From Thalassotalea insulae (lineage in GTDB: Bacteria; Pseudomonadota; Gammaproteobacteria; Enterobacterales; Alteromonadaceae): DNA of 64,000 nucleotides. A program made the position numbers and the translations under genes. Positions 55,844 to 64,000 of this stretch are shown piece by piece. A model generated the notes under the pieces. The model searched no databases. It saw only the letters and a list, made by a program, of their open reading frames with translations, and was not told the DNA's origin. The DNA lies in NCBI RefSeq assembly GCF_030161395.1, contig NZ_BSST01000001.1, forward strand, positions 3,906,001 through 3,970,000, written 5' to 3'. The number at the start of each line of letters is the position of its first letter. The stretch's first letter is position 1.

Positions 55844-56989
55844 TTAGTTCCCTGTTGTCTGCTGTGTCTCAATAGCGACTTTGGCACCTGTAGTAACGCC
55901 CGTTAAACCGATAGAGGCTACTACTTTATCTTTTGTACTCAGGCCCTGGACAATTTCAGTGAATTGCCAGTTGCTGATCCCGGTTTTTATAGGTTGGCGC
56001 TCAATAATATTATCTTGATTAACCACTAAAACGTGCTCGTTATTTATGATCAGATCTGAAGGCAGTCTTAGCACATCTTCTTTCGTTGCTAAAATAACCT
56101 CAATATCAGCGCTATAGCCGGCCAGAAAGTGGGGAGACTGGTGGTTATCAATAGCGACTTCAACTGTCACGGTACGCGCTTGTTTCTCGTAATCTTGAAT
56201 ATAAGGGGCGATACGCTTTAACGTGCCTGCAAAGGTTTGACCGCGAAAGGCATCTAGAGTGATTTTTACCGGTCGACCTATTGCTAGATCAGCGGCATCA
56301 ACTTCGTCAATCGGCGCGCTAATGTAATGACAATCATCGGTTAATATGTCCACAGCTGGTGGTGTGGCAACGCCAGGTGGAGACGGGGTGGTGTATTCAC
56401 CTATTTCGCCGGTGATTTCGGCAATAATACCGTCAAACGGTGCGGTTAAATAATTTTGTTCTAAGTAGGCATCAATATTTTTTACCGCTGCCTGATTAGC
56501 CTGAACTTCAGCGGTTAACGCCAAACAGTTGGCGTGAGCAGCATCTGCTTGTGCTTGTGCTTGTTCTAAGTTTTCTTCTGAAGTCAGTTTTTGTTGTAAC
56601 AAACTCACTTGCCGTTTGGCATCTTTTTGCGCTTTTTCTGACAAGATACAGGCCTGATTTTTGTGACCTTGACTGGCACGGACTAAGGCAAGTAATTGTT
56701 GTTTTTTCGTCTGTTTGTCTTTAGCCCATAAAGACAACAACAGCTGGCCTTGTTTGACATGTTGCCCCTCTTTTACCAGTATTTTTTCTATTTGCCCGCC
56801 TATAGGGAGTGACATTTTTGCTCGCTGACATGCTGTAACTGTGCCCGCTCGAGTATTTGCGATTGTTTGTTCAACGGTACCATGACTGGCATGCACTACT
56901 TTGATTTTTATGGTTTTATCTTGGCTAAGCCATAAATAAAGGGCCATTAATAGCAGTGCCAGCAATAACCAACGTAACCATTTCCACAT
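55844..56989 (-). CDS. MacA/HlyD-type periplasmic adaptor
   Basis: A 381-residue membrane-fusion protein with one N-terminal helix (WLRWLLLALLLMALYLWLS), a split lipoyl domain (around residues 55-85 and 185-205, MSLPIGGQIEKILVKEG and TAPFDGIIAEITGEIGEY), a central coiled-coil hairpin (~90-180), and C-terminal beta-barrel. It is first in the operon (adaptor, ATPase, permease, permease) and should bridge the exporter to an outer-membrane channel. The export substrate is unknown. Confidence 0.9.
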   Translation of the reverse strand: MWKWLRWLLLALLLMALYLWLSQDKTIKIKVVHASHGTVEQTIANTRAGTVTACQRAKMSLPIGGQIEKILVKEGQHVKQGQLLLSLWAKDKQTKKQQLLALVRASQGHKNQACILSEKAQKDAKRQVSLLQQKLTSEENLEQAQAQADAAHANCLALTAEVQANQAAVKNIDAYLEQNYLTAPFDGIIAEITGEIGEYTTPSPPGVATPPAVDILTDDCHYISAPIDEVDAADLAIGRPVKITLDAFRGQTFAGTLKRIAPYIQDYEKQARTVTVEVAIDNHQSPHFLAGYSADIEVILATKEDVLRLPSDLIINNEHVLVVNQDNIIERQPIKTGISNWQFTEIVQGLSTKDKVVASIGLTGVTTGAKVAIETQQTTGN

Positions 56990-57104
56990 AGTATTAATCC
57001 ATTGTTCAACACTATTTTATACTAGGGGAAATAGTCATTGACAACAATGATCTAGATTAAGAGTTATTGTTTAAAAATTGTAACTGTCGCAAGCGTTAGA
57101 AAAA

Positions 57105-57560
57105 TTAGCTCCTCGATTGAATATATTGCTGATAGTCAGGAATTGACTTTGCGTAGCTTGATGAAAATAGCGGTGAAGTTACCAACAAGTCCGCAGTTGC
57201 TCGGTTACAGGCGACGGGAATGTTCCATACTGCAGCAAGTCGTAATAGCGCTTTGACGTCAGGATCATGCGGCTGGGCTTCCAGAGGATCCCAGAAAAAG
57301 ATCATGACATCGATCTTTTGCTCGGTTATTAAAGCGCCAATTTGCTGATCACCCCCTAATGGACCACTGATCAGTTTATTGATGGTTAATTCCGTGTGCT
57401 TTTCGATATGCAGACCTGTGGTACCGGTTGCGTAGAGAGTATGAGCTTGCAATGTAGTTTGGTATTCCTTACACCACTGAATTAATTCTGCTTTCATATT
57501 GTCGTGGGCGACTAAGGAAATTGATTTTGTTTCAGGTGCGTTAATGGTTTTATATTGCAT
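57105..57560 (-). CDS. mgsA: Methylglyoxal synthase
   Basis: A 151-residue cytosolic lyase converting dihydroxyacetone phosphate to methylglyoxal and phosphate. It has the family landmarks [20 protein letters not shown], the catalytic aspartate region [14 protein letters not shown], and [10 protein letters not shown] followed by the histidine in [12 protein letters not shown]. Length matches E. coli MgsA (152). It is monocistronic. It acts as a phosphate-recovery bypass of glycolysis. Confidence 0.95.
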   Translation of the reverse strand: MQYKTINAPETKSISLVAHDNMKAELIQWCKEYQTTLQAHTLYATGTTGLHIEKHTELTINKLISGPLGGDQQIGALITEQKIDVMIFFWDPLEAQPHDPDVKALLRLAAVWNIPVACNRATADLLVTSPLFSSSYAKSIPDYQQYIQSRS

Positions 57561-57770
57561 GTTCTGTGCTCATTTTGGTTTAGCTTCACTTTCAGATTAG
57601 CATAAACACTTTCTGTAGTTTTACTGTTTTGTTAAGTGAAATGTTTCCACTATAGTTACCACAGTCGTGACCATGATTATTGAATGTATTGTTTTGCCGT
57701 GTTTCAGCTTTTTAATAGTGGTAAGACCTGTTAACCTTGATTGCAATTATATTGATAATGGAACCTTATT

Positions 57771-58820
57771 TTGTCTCAGCGCCCGCAACAAAAAATGATT
57801 AATCTTGGCTATGCGTTAAATCTGGCCGACGATGCAAATTTACCTTCATCAAAGCGTATCAAGCTGAGAGAAAAACCAGTGCCGGCCCTAAAAAAGGGAC
57901 AGGTGCTAATCAAGATGCTGGCAGCGCCAGTTAATCCGTCTGATCTGGTGTATTTATTAGGAAAGTATGGCCTTGCGCCCAATAATGGTGCTTATGTTGG
58001 TTTTGAAGGTGTCGGTATTGTCATTGATGCTAATGCTGGGCTTTATGGTAAATGGTTAACCGGTAAGCGAGTGGCAGTTTCGGCGCAACCCGGAGAAGAT
58101 GGCTTATGGGCAAAGTATGCGATAACTAAAGCCAATTATTGTCTGCCAGTGCGCAAGTCGATTAGTGATGAACAGGCTGCAACATTGATTGTTAACCCTT
58201 GTACGTCGGTGTGTTTAGTTGAACGGGCAAAACAACTTGGTGCGAAAGCGATTGTGATTAATGCTGCGGCTAGTCAGGTTGGCAAAGGAGTGATCCGTTA
58301 TGCTAAGCGCCATAATATAAAAACGATTGCGACAGTACGTAGTCAGTCAAATCTTGAAGTATTGCAGCAACTAGGTGCAGATAAGGTGCTATTAACGACG
58401 GATGAAAAATATAGTGAGCAGTTAGCTAATGCTTGTCAGCACTATCAGGCCAGTGTGCTACTTGATTCCGTAGCTGCTGAAGATACTCCTAGGGTGTTAA
58501 AAGCTATGCCTAATGGCTCGACCGCTATTGTCTATGGCCGATTAACGGAAACGTATCACCCGCTAGGCGGCCTATTTTCCGTCGCTGATGTAATATTTCG
58601 TGATATTAAAATTGAAGGCTTCTGGCTAGCTAAATATATGCGGGACGCTAATCCGTTACAAGTGTTCCAGTTGAGCCGGCGTGTGCAATCGTTGTTTGCG
58701 CAGGGTATTTTTCATACCGATATTTATCAAACAGCCGGCTTTGAAGATTTCCCGGCAGCACTAGATCATTATGCCCAACATAAAAGTGATGGTAAGGTCA
58801 TCCTTAAACCCGAGCAGTGA
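57771..58820 (+). CDS. MDR-superfamily oxidoreductase (enoyl reductase/quinone oxidoreductase-like)
   Basis: A 349-residue NAD(P)H-dependent reductase of the medium-chain group. It has an N-terminal GroES-like domain (PVNPSDLVYLLGKYG, GFEGVGIVIDANAG) and a Rossmann domain with AIVINAAASQVGKGVIRYAK. No structural or catalytic zinc cysteine set is apparent, so quinone oxidoreductase or enoyl-reductase type is likelier than alcohol dehydrogenase. Start is TTG at 57771; an ATG eight codons later (57795) is an alternative. It converges on ybaK with 3 bp between stops. Confidence 0.84.
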   Translation: MSQRPQQKMINLGYALNLADDANLPSSKRIKLREKPVPALKKGQVLIKMLAAPVNPSDLVYLLGKYGLAPNNGAYVGFEGVGIVIDANAGLYGKWLTGKRVAVSAQPGEDGLWAKYAITKANYCLPVRKSISDEQAATLIVNPCTSVCLVERAKQLGAKAIVINAAASQVGKGVIRYAKRHNIKTIATVRSQSNLEVLQQLGADKVLLTTDEKYSEQLANACQHYQASVLLDSVAAEDTPRVLKAMPNGSTAIVYGRLTETYHPLGGLFSVADVIFRDIKIEGFWLAKYMRDANPLQVFQLSRRVQSLFAQGIFHTDIYQTAGFEDFPAALDHYAQHKSDGKVILKPEQ

Positions 58821-58823
58821 TGC

Positions 58824-59291
58824 TTAATCGGCAATGTCGGCATGAATAGCGTTAAGTACTGAAAGTAAATCACTTGGCGCAATAGCTATTTCTAAACCAC
58901 GTTTACCACCGCTAACGTAAATCTCGCTGTGTTTGAGTGCATTGCTGTCGATTATCGTCGGCAACTTTTTCTTCTGACCAAAAGGGCTTACTCCGCCTAA
59001 AACATACCCGGTAGTAGTTTGTACTTTTTTTGGAGCGGCCATGATCGCCTTTTTAGCGTTAAGTGCTTTAGCCGTAGCTTTGAGATTTAGCTGTTGAGCT
59101 ACCGGTACGATAGCAACAGCGAATTGATGCGCTTCAGTTTCAATGACCAGTGTTTTAAAAATTTTTTCTGCCGCTATGTTCAGTTTTTCTGCCGCTTCTA
59201 AACCATAATTGTGATTGGTTTTATCATGATGATATTGATGTAACTGATAATAAATTGCTAATTTTTCTAACTGTTTGACTGCTGGGGTCAC
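58824..59291 (-). CDS. ybaK: Cys-tRNA(Pro) deacylase YbaK
   Basis: A 155-residue trans-editing enzyme that hydrolyses Cys-tRNA(Pro) and similar mischarged products made by prolyl-tRNA synthetase. It has KTLVIETEAHQFAVAIVP, the lysine-containing LNAKKAIMAAPKKV and the conserved GYVLGGVSPFGQKKKLPT with the GGVSPFG loop. Length matches E. coli YbaK (159). Its partner proS is in the same window but 42 kb away. Confidence 0.94.
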   Translation of the reverse strand: MTPAVKQLEKLAIYYQLHQYHHDKTNHNYGLEAAEKLNIAAEKIFKTLVIETEAHQFAVAIVPVAQQLNLKATAKALNAKKAIMAAPKKVQTTTGYVLGGVSPFGQKKKLPTIIDSNALKHSEIYVSGGKRGLEIAIAPSDLLSVLNAIHADIAD

Positions 59292-59508
59292 GTATTAACC
59301 TTTTAAACTTTATTATTCGACACAGTGTTTCTTCTGTGTTTTAGCATGGTAATGCAAGTTACTTCATCTATGAGAATATCAAGAATAAGTATCTTAACTT
59401 TTTGTTTAAATACTATGTATTGCTTAGGACAAATTTGCAAATGCGATTCTGTTCGTCCCAAAAGTAAGGTAAAATTTTACTATCATAAAAACAATAATTT
59501 CATAGTGA

Positions 59509-60813
59509 ATGACATTTCGGATTTTACACACCTCTGATTGGCACTTAGGACAAAATTTTTACGGCAAAAGTCGTCTTAAAGAGCATCAGGGGTTTATTAA
59601 CTGGCTATTAGTACAGGTAACGGAACAGCAAATTGACGCAATTGTTGTCGCGGGGGATGTTTTTGATACCGGGACACCGCCAAGTTATGCGCGAGAGCTG
59701 TATTTTGATTTTATCGTTCGCTTGCACCAGCTTAATTGTCAACTGATTGTCTTGGCGGGCAATCATGATTCGGTTGCTATGTTAGGTGAATCTCAATCGT
59801 TATTGGCACAGCTAGGCTGTTATGTGGTTACCCAAGCATCTAGTGTCACAGCGCAACAATTGCTTTCACTGACTAATGCCAAAGGGGAGCAACTCGTGGT
59901 TTGCGCGATCCCATTTATCCGACCACGAGATGTTGTTGTCAGTAGCAGTGGGCAGTCGGCAAAAGATAAACAACAGCAGTTACAGCAGGCAATTCAGGCA
60001 CATTATCAGCAACTTGTTGAACAAGCACATCAGCAATATGGTGAACAAGTGGCAATTATGGCAACCGGTCATTTAACCACGGTTGGCGTCAGTTGCAGTG
60101 AGTCAGTGCGTGATATTTATATTGGTACTTTAGAGGCATTCCCTGCACAGTGTTTTCCCGAAGTAGATTATATCGCGCTTGGTCATATTCATCAGGCGCA
60201 AAAGGTTGCAAAATCTGAGCATATCCGTTATTGCGGTTCTCCTATTCCATTAAGCTTTGATGAAGCTGCGCAGCAAAAGAGCGTTAATCTAGTTGATTTT
60301 TCTCAAGGCAAACTTGCTCAGGTTACTGAACTTGCTATTCCGTGTTTTCAGCCGATGGAGATGGTAAAAACAGATCTCGATAGTCTTAAGCAGCGGCTAA
60401 CAATGCTAACGGCTACTGATCATTTAGCCGAACAACAAGCAGGAGAAAGTGATGAACAGTGTAGGATCTGGCTCGATATCGAGTTAAGTCATAGTGATTA
60501 TTTGAATGATTTAACTTTGCGGGTTGATGAAATTGTTCACGATTTTCCGGTTGAAGTGATTTTAGTGCGCAGGGCAAAGAAAAACCGAGCGCTAAATTCG
60601 GTGACTGAGGAAAATACGACCTTAGCAGAGCTCAGATTGCAAGATGTGTTTGATACGCGTTTAGCACTGGAAAGCTGGCCTGATCCACAGGCAGAGCAGC
60701 GTAAAACGCGCTTAACGACATTGTTTAATGAAATTGCCGATCAAGTGAGCCACCAGGAAGCTATTGAAGAACAACAGCCGCTGCAGGAAGAACAACAGCA
60801 GGCGAGCAAATGA
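59509..60813 (+). CDS. sbcD: Exonuclease SbcCD subunit D
   Basis: A 434-residue Mre11-like nuclease with metal-binding motifs in order: LHTSDWHLGQ, VVAGDVFDTG, LAGNHDSVAM, MATGHL and ALGHIHQAQ. With SbcC it cleaves hairpins and DNA ends during repair and replication of palindromes. The C-terminal tail is glutamine-rich. Its TGA overlaps the sbcC ATG (ATGA), giving translational coupling. Confidence 0.95.
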   Translation: MTFRILHTSDWHLGQNFYGKSRLKEHQGFINWLLVQVTEQQIDAIVVAGDVFDTGTPPSYARELYFDFIVRLHQLNCQLIVLAGNHDSVAMLGESQSLLAQLGCYVVTQASSVTAQQLLSLTNAKGEQLVVCAIPFIRPRDVVVSSSGQSAKDKQQQLQQAIQAHYQQLVEQAHQQYGEQVAIMATGHLTTVGVSCSESVRDIYIGTLEAFPAQCFPEVDYIALGHIHQAQKVAKSEHIRYCGSPIPLSFDEAAQQKSVNLVDFSQGKLAQVTELAIPCFQPMEMVKTDLDSLKQRLTMLTATDHLAEQQAGESDEQCRIWLDIELSHSDYLNDLTLRVDEIVHDFPVEVILVRRAKKNRALNSVTEENTTLAELRLQDVFDTRLALESWPDPQAEQRKTRLTTLFNEIADQVSHQEAIEEQQPLQEEQQQASK

Positions 60814-63800
60814 AAATACTCTCACTAAGATTTGAAAATATCAATTCATTAAAAGGTGCCTGGTGCATTGATTTTCGCCAGCCGCCATTTGACTCCAGCG
60901 CACTATTTGCTATTACTGGCGCAACCGGTGCCGGAAAAACCACCATTCTCGACGCTATTTGTTTAGCGTTGTACCATCAAACACCACGAATTAGCAGTGT
61001 TACTGATAATCAAAATCAGTTAATGACGCGACATAGCGCCAGCTGTTTAGTGGAAGTTGAGTTTGAGGTAAAAGGTAAAGGCTATCGGGCATTTTGGAGC
61101 CAGCGCCGAGCGAAAGGGGCGATTGATGGTAAACTACAAAAGCCAGTGGCGGAATTGGCAGAACTCGACGGTGATATCCTCGCATCGAAAATATCTGACG
61201 TTAAGCAGCAAGTAGAGCAGATCACCGGCCTTAATTTTGCTCGTTTTACCAAGTCGATGATGTTATCACAAGGGCAATTCGCGGCATTTTTAAACGCTCA
61301 GGATAAAGATCGCGCCGAGCTGTTAGAGCAATTAACCGGTACTGAGATTTATAGCTTGATCTCTCAGCGGGTATTTGAACAAAACAAAACGGCAAAGGAA
61401 CAACTTGAACGTTTACAGGAAAAGAGCAGTGACATTGAACTGTTAAGTAACGAGCAAATAGCTGAGATTGAGCAGCAATTATTAGAGCTGACTGAGCAAG
61501 AAAAAGCGCAACTTGAAAGTCAGAAAAGCTGGCAAGCACTGCTTAATAATCTTGAGCAGCAAAGCCAATTAGCGCAAAAGCAGCAACAGGCTGAACAAGC
61601 GCTTACTGATAGCAAACAGCTTGCTGTTGATAATCAAAGTGCGTTTGCTAAATTGGCATTGGCTGAGCCGGCAGAATACTTACGGCCGGTATTTAGTGTG
61701 TTTGAACAAGTATCTGCCCAGCAGCAGCAGCTTACTGATCAGCTTAAAGCAAGTCAGTTGCAAGGTGAGCAGGGACAAATTTTACTACAAAGCGTTGAAG
61801 CGCAATTTCAGCAGACTGAAAAGCACCATCAGCAACAAGTTGAAGAGCTTGAGCAAAAAGAAACGCAGCTGGTCGAACAGGTCATGCCACTCGATAGCCA
61901 AATAAGTTTTACCCATGAGCAATTAAAGACCAGTAACGAGAATGAACAACAATTAACGGCTGAGCTTAAACAGCAGCAACAGCAGTTAGCCGATCTGCAA
62001 CAGGTTGAACAACAACAGCGTACTCAGTTACAAGCATTAGAGCAGGAGTTGTCGCAACAACATTATTTATTATCGCTCGAAGATAAGTTACCGCTATGGC
62101 AACATCAAGGCGGACAGTTGCTTCAGCAACAACAGCAAATAAGCCTGTTAACTCAACAACAATCAGGGATAGAGAAAGAACTAGCGCAAGAACAACAAGT
62201 ACTAAATCAAGTGCAGCAGCAATTGGCTGAAACAGAGCCAGTTTTACAGCAATTTAATCAGCAATTGCAATCACTTAATGAGCAGCAGCAACAAGTGTTA
62301 GCTAGTGTGAATTGTGACAATGAAACTGGATTGCAACAGGAGTTACAACAAATAAGAGAGCGTCAGCAAGGGTTTTCACAGTTAATCACTTTGGCCACGC
62401 AACTTACGCAAACCTCTGATCAATTAACGGAACAGCAAAATTTACTAGTCAGTCAGCAACAACAGAAAGCTCAGCTTGAGCAAAAAATTAATCAATGTCG
62501 TACTCAATATAAGCAGTGCCGAGACAGTGTTCAGGATATGGAAACCATTGTCGAACAGCAAAAAACTATTCGTTCACTTGAACAGTTAAGGACGCAGCTG
62601 CAGGCAGAGCAGCCTTGTCCGTTATGCGGCTCAACTGAGCACCCTTATGTTGAGCAGTATCAGCATGGCGTGAGTGATGAACAGCAGCACAGACTGACGC
62701 AATTAAAACAGCAATTGACTGATTTAGAAACGCACGGTAATCACATTAAAACCGAATTGGCGACCACCGATAATAATATTTTCCATTGCCAGCAGCGCAT
62801 CGCTGAATTGCAACAAAGTCAGACAAACCTGCAACATTCAATGCAAGAGTTTAGTTATGCGTTACCAGGTGATTTGTTGAAGGGGGACGTTGAACTAATT
62901 GAAAAACAAAAAGAAAATAATCAAAGTCTCTTGCAACAATTAGAACAGCAACAACAACAGTTTATCGCCGATAAACAGGCGATAGAACAATTAACTCAGC
63001 AAATAAATGGGGTACAGCAACAACAAAATGAGCAAAAAAGTCAGCTGGCAGTTAAAGAAAATCAGTTATCTCATTTGCAAAAACAGGCGCAACAATTAAC
63101 TGAGCAATTAGTCAGCGCCGAGCAACAAATAACTGCTGAGCAGCAAGCGCTTATAAGTGAAATTCGCCAATATTTACCAGAGCATTCATTAGCATTTATT
63201 CAAAATGCGAGTGGCGGGCAGCAACTGATCGCGCCGGATAATTTGCTCAGCTGGTGTCAACAACAGCAGCAACAGCTTGCGCAGTTAAAACAACAGCAGC
63301 AACAATCAACCACGGTCAATGACGAATTAAAAGAACAACAAAAGGCGATTGAGCAATTAACTCTTAGTATTGAACGAAGCGTTAACGAACGGGCTAAAAT
63401 GAGTCAAACGGTGAGTCAGTACAACGAACAATTAACGGCGTTAATTGCGCAGCGTCAGGCACTTGTTGGCGAACTATCAGCCGAAGAAATTCGCCAGCAG
63501 TTAAGCCATAACAAACAACAGCTTGCTCAGCAGTTAACGGAAAATCAGCGCAATCTTAATAACAAGCAGGCTGAGCAAGCAAAAATACAAGGACGCATCG
63601 ATAGCTTAACTACCCAGTTAAGTGATCTAACCCCTGAATATGAGCAAAAGCATCTTGCATGGCAACAAGCACTGGCAGACAGTGAGTTTGATAGCCAAGC
63701 GGCATTTATCGACGCATTATTACCGGCTGATGAAAAACAAATGCTAACCACGTTAGCCAAGCGAATAGAAGAACAAATAGCAAAAGCGAATGTGCAATTA

Positions 63801-64000
63801 GCCAATTATCAGCAGCAATTGGCGGGTTTAATTAGTCAGGAGGAAAAGCTTAATAACGCAGGAACTAGAGCGAATGATGTTGAATATTGTCAGCAGCAAT
63901 TAGCAGCGTTATCTCAAATATTAAAACAAACCCAGCAATTGCAGGGACAGAAACAGCAACAATTGAAACAAGATCAGCAAAATAAGGTGAAGCAACTAGG
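60810..64000 (+). CDS. sbcC: Exonuclease SbcCD subunit C (3' end beyond window)
   Basis: The frame opens at the ATG overlapping the sbcD stop (60810) and shows no stop to the window edge, giving about 1,063 residues of an SMC/Rad50-like ATPase. Walker A is GATGAGKTTIL (~37-47). Very long glutamine-rich coiled coils (CAA/CAG-biased) flank a zinc hook PCPLCGSTEHP with cysteines at 603 and 606. The C-terminal Walker B lobe is missing from the window. It works with SbcD to open DNA hairpins and process ends. Confidence 0.93.
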   Translation, partial: MKILSLRFENINSLKGAWCIDFRQPPFDSSALFAITGATGAGKTTILDAICLALYHQTPRISSVTDNQNQLMTRHSASCLVEVEFEVKGKGYRAFWSQRRAKGAIDGKLQKPVAELAELDGDILASKISDVKQQVEQITGLNFARFTKSMMLSQGQFAAFLNAQDKDRAELLEQLTGTEIYSLISQRVFEQNKTAKEQLERLQEKSSDIELLSNEQIAEIEQQLLELTEQEKAQLESQKSWQALLNNLEQQSQLAQKQQQAEQALTDSKQLAVDNQSAFAKLALAEPAEYLRPVFSVFEQVSAQQQQLTDQLKASQLQGEQGQILLQSVEAQFQQTEKHHQQQVEELEQKETQLVEQVMPLDSQISFTHEQLKTSNENEQQLTAELKQQQQQLADLQQVEQQQRTQLQALEQELSQQHYLLSLEDKLPLWQHQGGQLLQQQQQISLLTQQQSGIEKELAQEQQVLNQVQQQLAETEPVLQQFNQQLQSLNEQQQQVLASVNCDNETGLQQELQQIRERQQGFSQLITLATQLTQTSDQLTEQQNLLVSQQQQKAQLEQKINQCRTQYKQCRDSVQDMETIVEQQKTIRSLEQLRTQLQAEQPCPLCGSTEHPYVEQYQHGVSDEQQHRLTQLKQQLTDLETHGNHIKTELATTDNNIFHCQQRIAELQQSQTNLQHSMQEFSYALPGDLLKGDVELIEKQKENNQSLLQQLEQQQQQFIADKQAIEQLTQQINGVQQQQNEQKSQLAVKENQLSHLQKQAQQLTEQLVSAEQQITAEQQALISEIRQYLPEHSLAFIQNASGGQQLIAPDNLLSWCQQQQQQLAQLKQQQQQSTTVNDELKEQQKAIEQLTLSIERSVNERAKMSQTVSQYNEQLTALIAQRQALVGELSAEEIRQQLSHNKQQLAQQLTENQRNLNNKQAEQAKIQGRIDSLTTQLSDLTPEYEQKHLAWQQALADSEFDSQAAFIDALLPADEKQMLTTLAKRIEEQIAKANVQLANYQQQLAGLISQEEKLNNAGTRANDVEYCQQQLAALSQILKQTQQLQGQKQQQLKQDQQNKVKQL

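Overview
The window looks like chromosome from a marine gammaproteobacterium of the Alteromonadales, close to Colwellia/Thalassotalea. This is an inference from the AT-rich composition and from the gene content: an Oar-like TonB receptor, proS, metG, mrp, dcd, the yfbR-alaA pair, tesA-ybbA-ybbP, sbcDC, and DUF2947, DUF3718 and VC2046-type proteins. There is no rRNA, integrase, transposase or CRISPR array. Two genes run off the ends: an alkaline phosphatase on the left and sbcC on the right.

Region 1 (1-9.8 kb) looks like a nucleic-acid or nucleoside salvage locus. A RutR-like TetR regulator is followed, in one leftward operon, by an exported endonuclease/exonuclease/phosphatase-fold enzyme and an alkaline phosphatase lipoprotein. 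Divergently there is a large TonB-dependent receptor, then cdd and deoA. A 13/14 match to the RutR box lies just before cdd, and two 11/14 matches lie in the divergent intergenic region. The dNMP phosphatase yfbR and alaA follow.

Region 2 (11-20.3 kb) is mixed: an LRAT/NlpC-P60-like small protein, unknown proteins, a Gfo/Idh/MocA oxidoreductase, proS, a pentapeptide-repeat potassium-channel fusion, an S4 RNA-binding protein, a c-di-GMP-I (GEMM) riboswitch upstream of a DUF3718 exported protein, a P-loop ATPase and an exported methyltransferase. Region 3 (20.6-30.4 kb) holds an RND pump (permease then adaptor), a GNAT, metG, mrp, dcd and a YvcK/CofD-family gene.

Region 4 (30.7-31.9 kb) is a tRNA operon: one tRNA-Ala(GGC) and four identical tRNA-Glu(TTC) genes, in tandem duplications with two alternative hairpin leaders. 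It has a clear sigma-70 promoter and a terminator.

Region 5 (32.1-44.1 kb) is the most unusual. It has a small DUF6916-like protein, two paralogous phage-tail-collar proteins with no surrounding phage genes, a GNAT, a PAPS sulfotransferase broken by one frameshift, and a 2,930-residue exported multidomain protein. That protein has a DUF4347 N-terminus, five ~123-residue repeats, cadherin/Ig/Calx-beta-like domains, a choice-of-anchor-U-like module and a GlyGly-CTERM-like tail. It may be a surface-structure or adhesin system.

Region 6 (44.1-64 kb) is mostly housekeeping: a KefB/YbaL-type antiporter, tesA, ybbA and ybbP (tesA and ybbA start codons overlap on opposite strands), an AI-2E-family transporter, a beta-barrel candidate, DUF2947, a ComEA-like helix-hairpin-helix protein, a four-gene MacAB-like exporter with two permeases, mgsA, an MDR oxidoreductase, ybaK, sbcD and sbcC.
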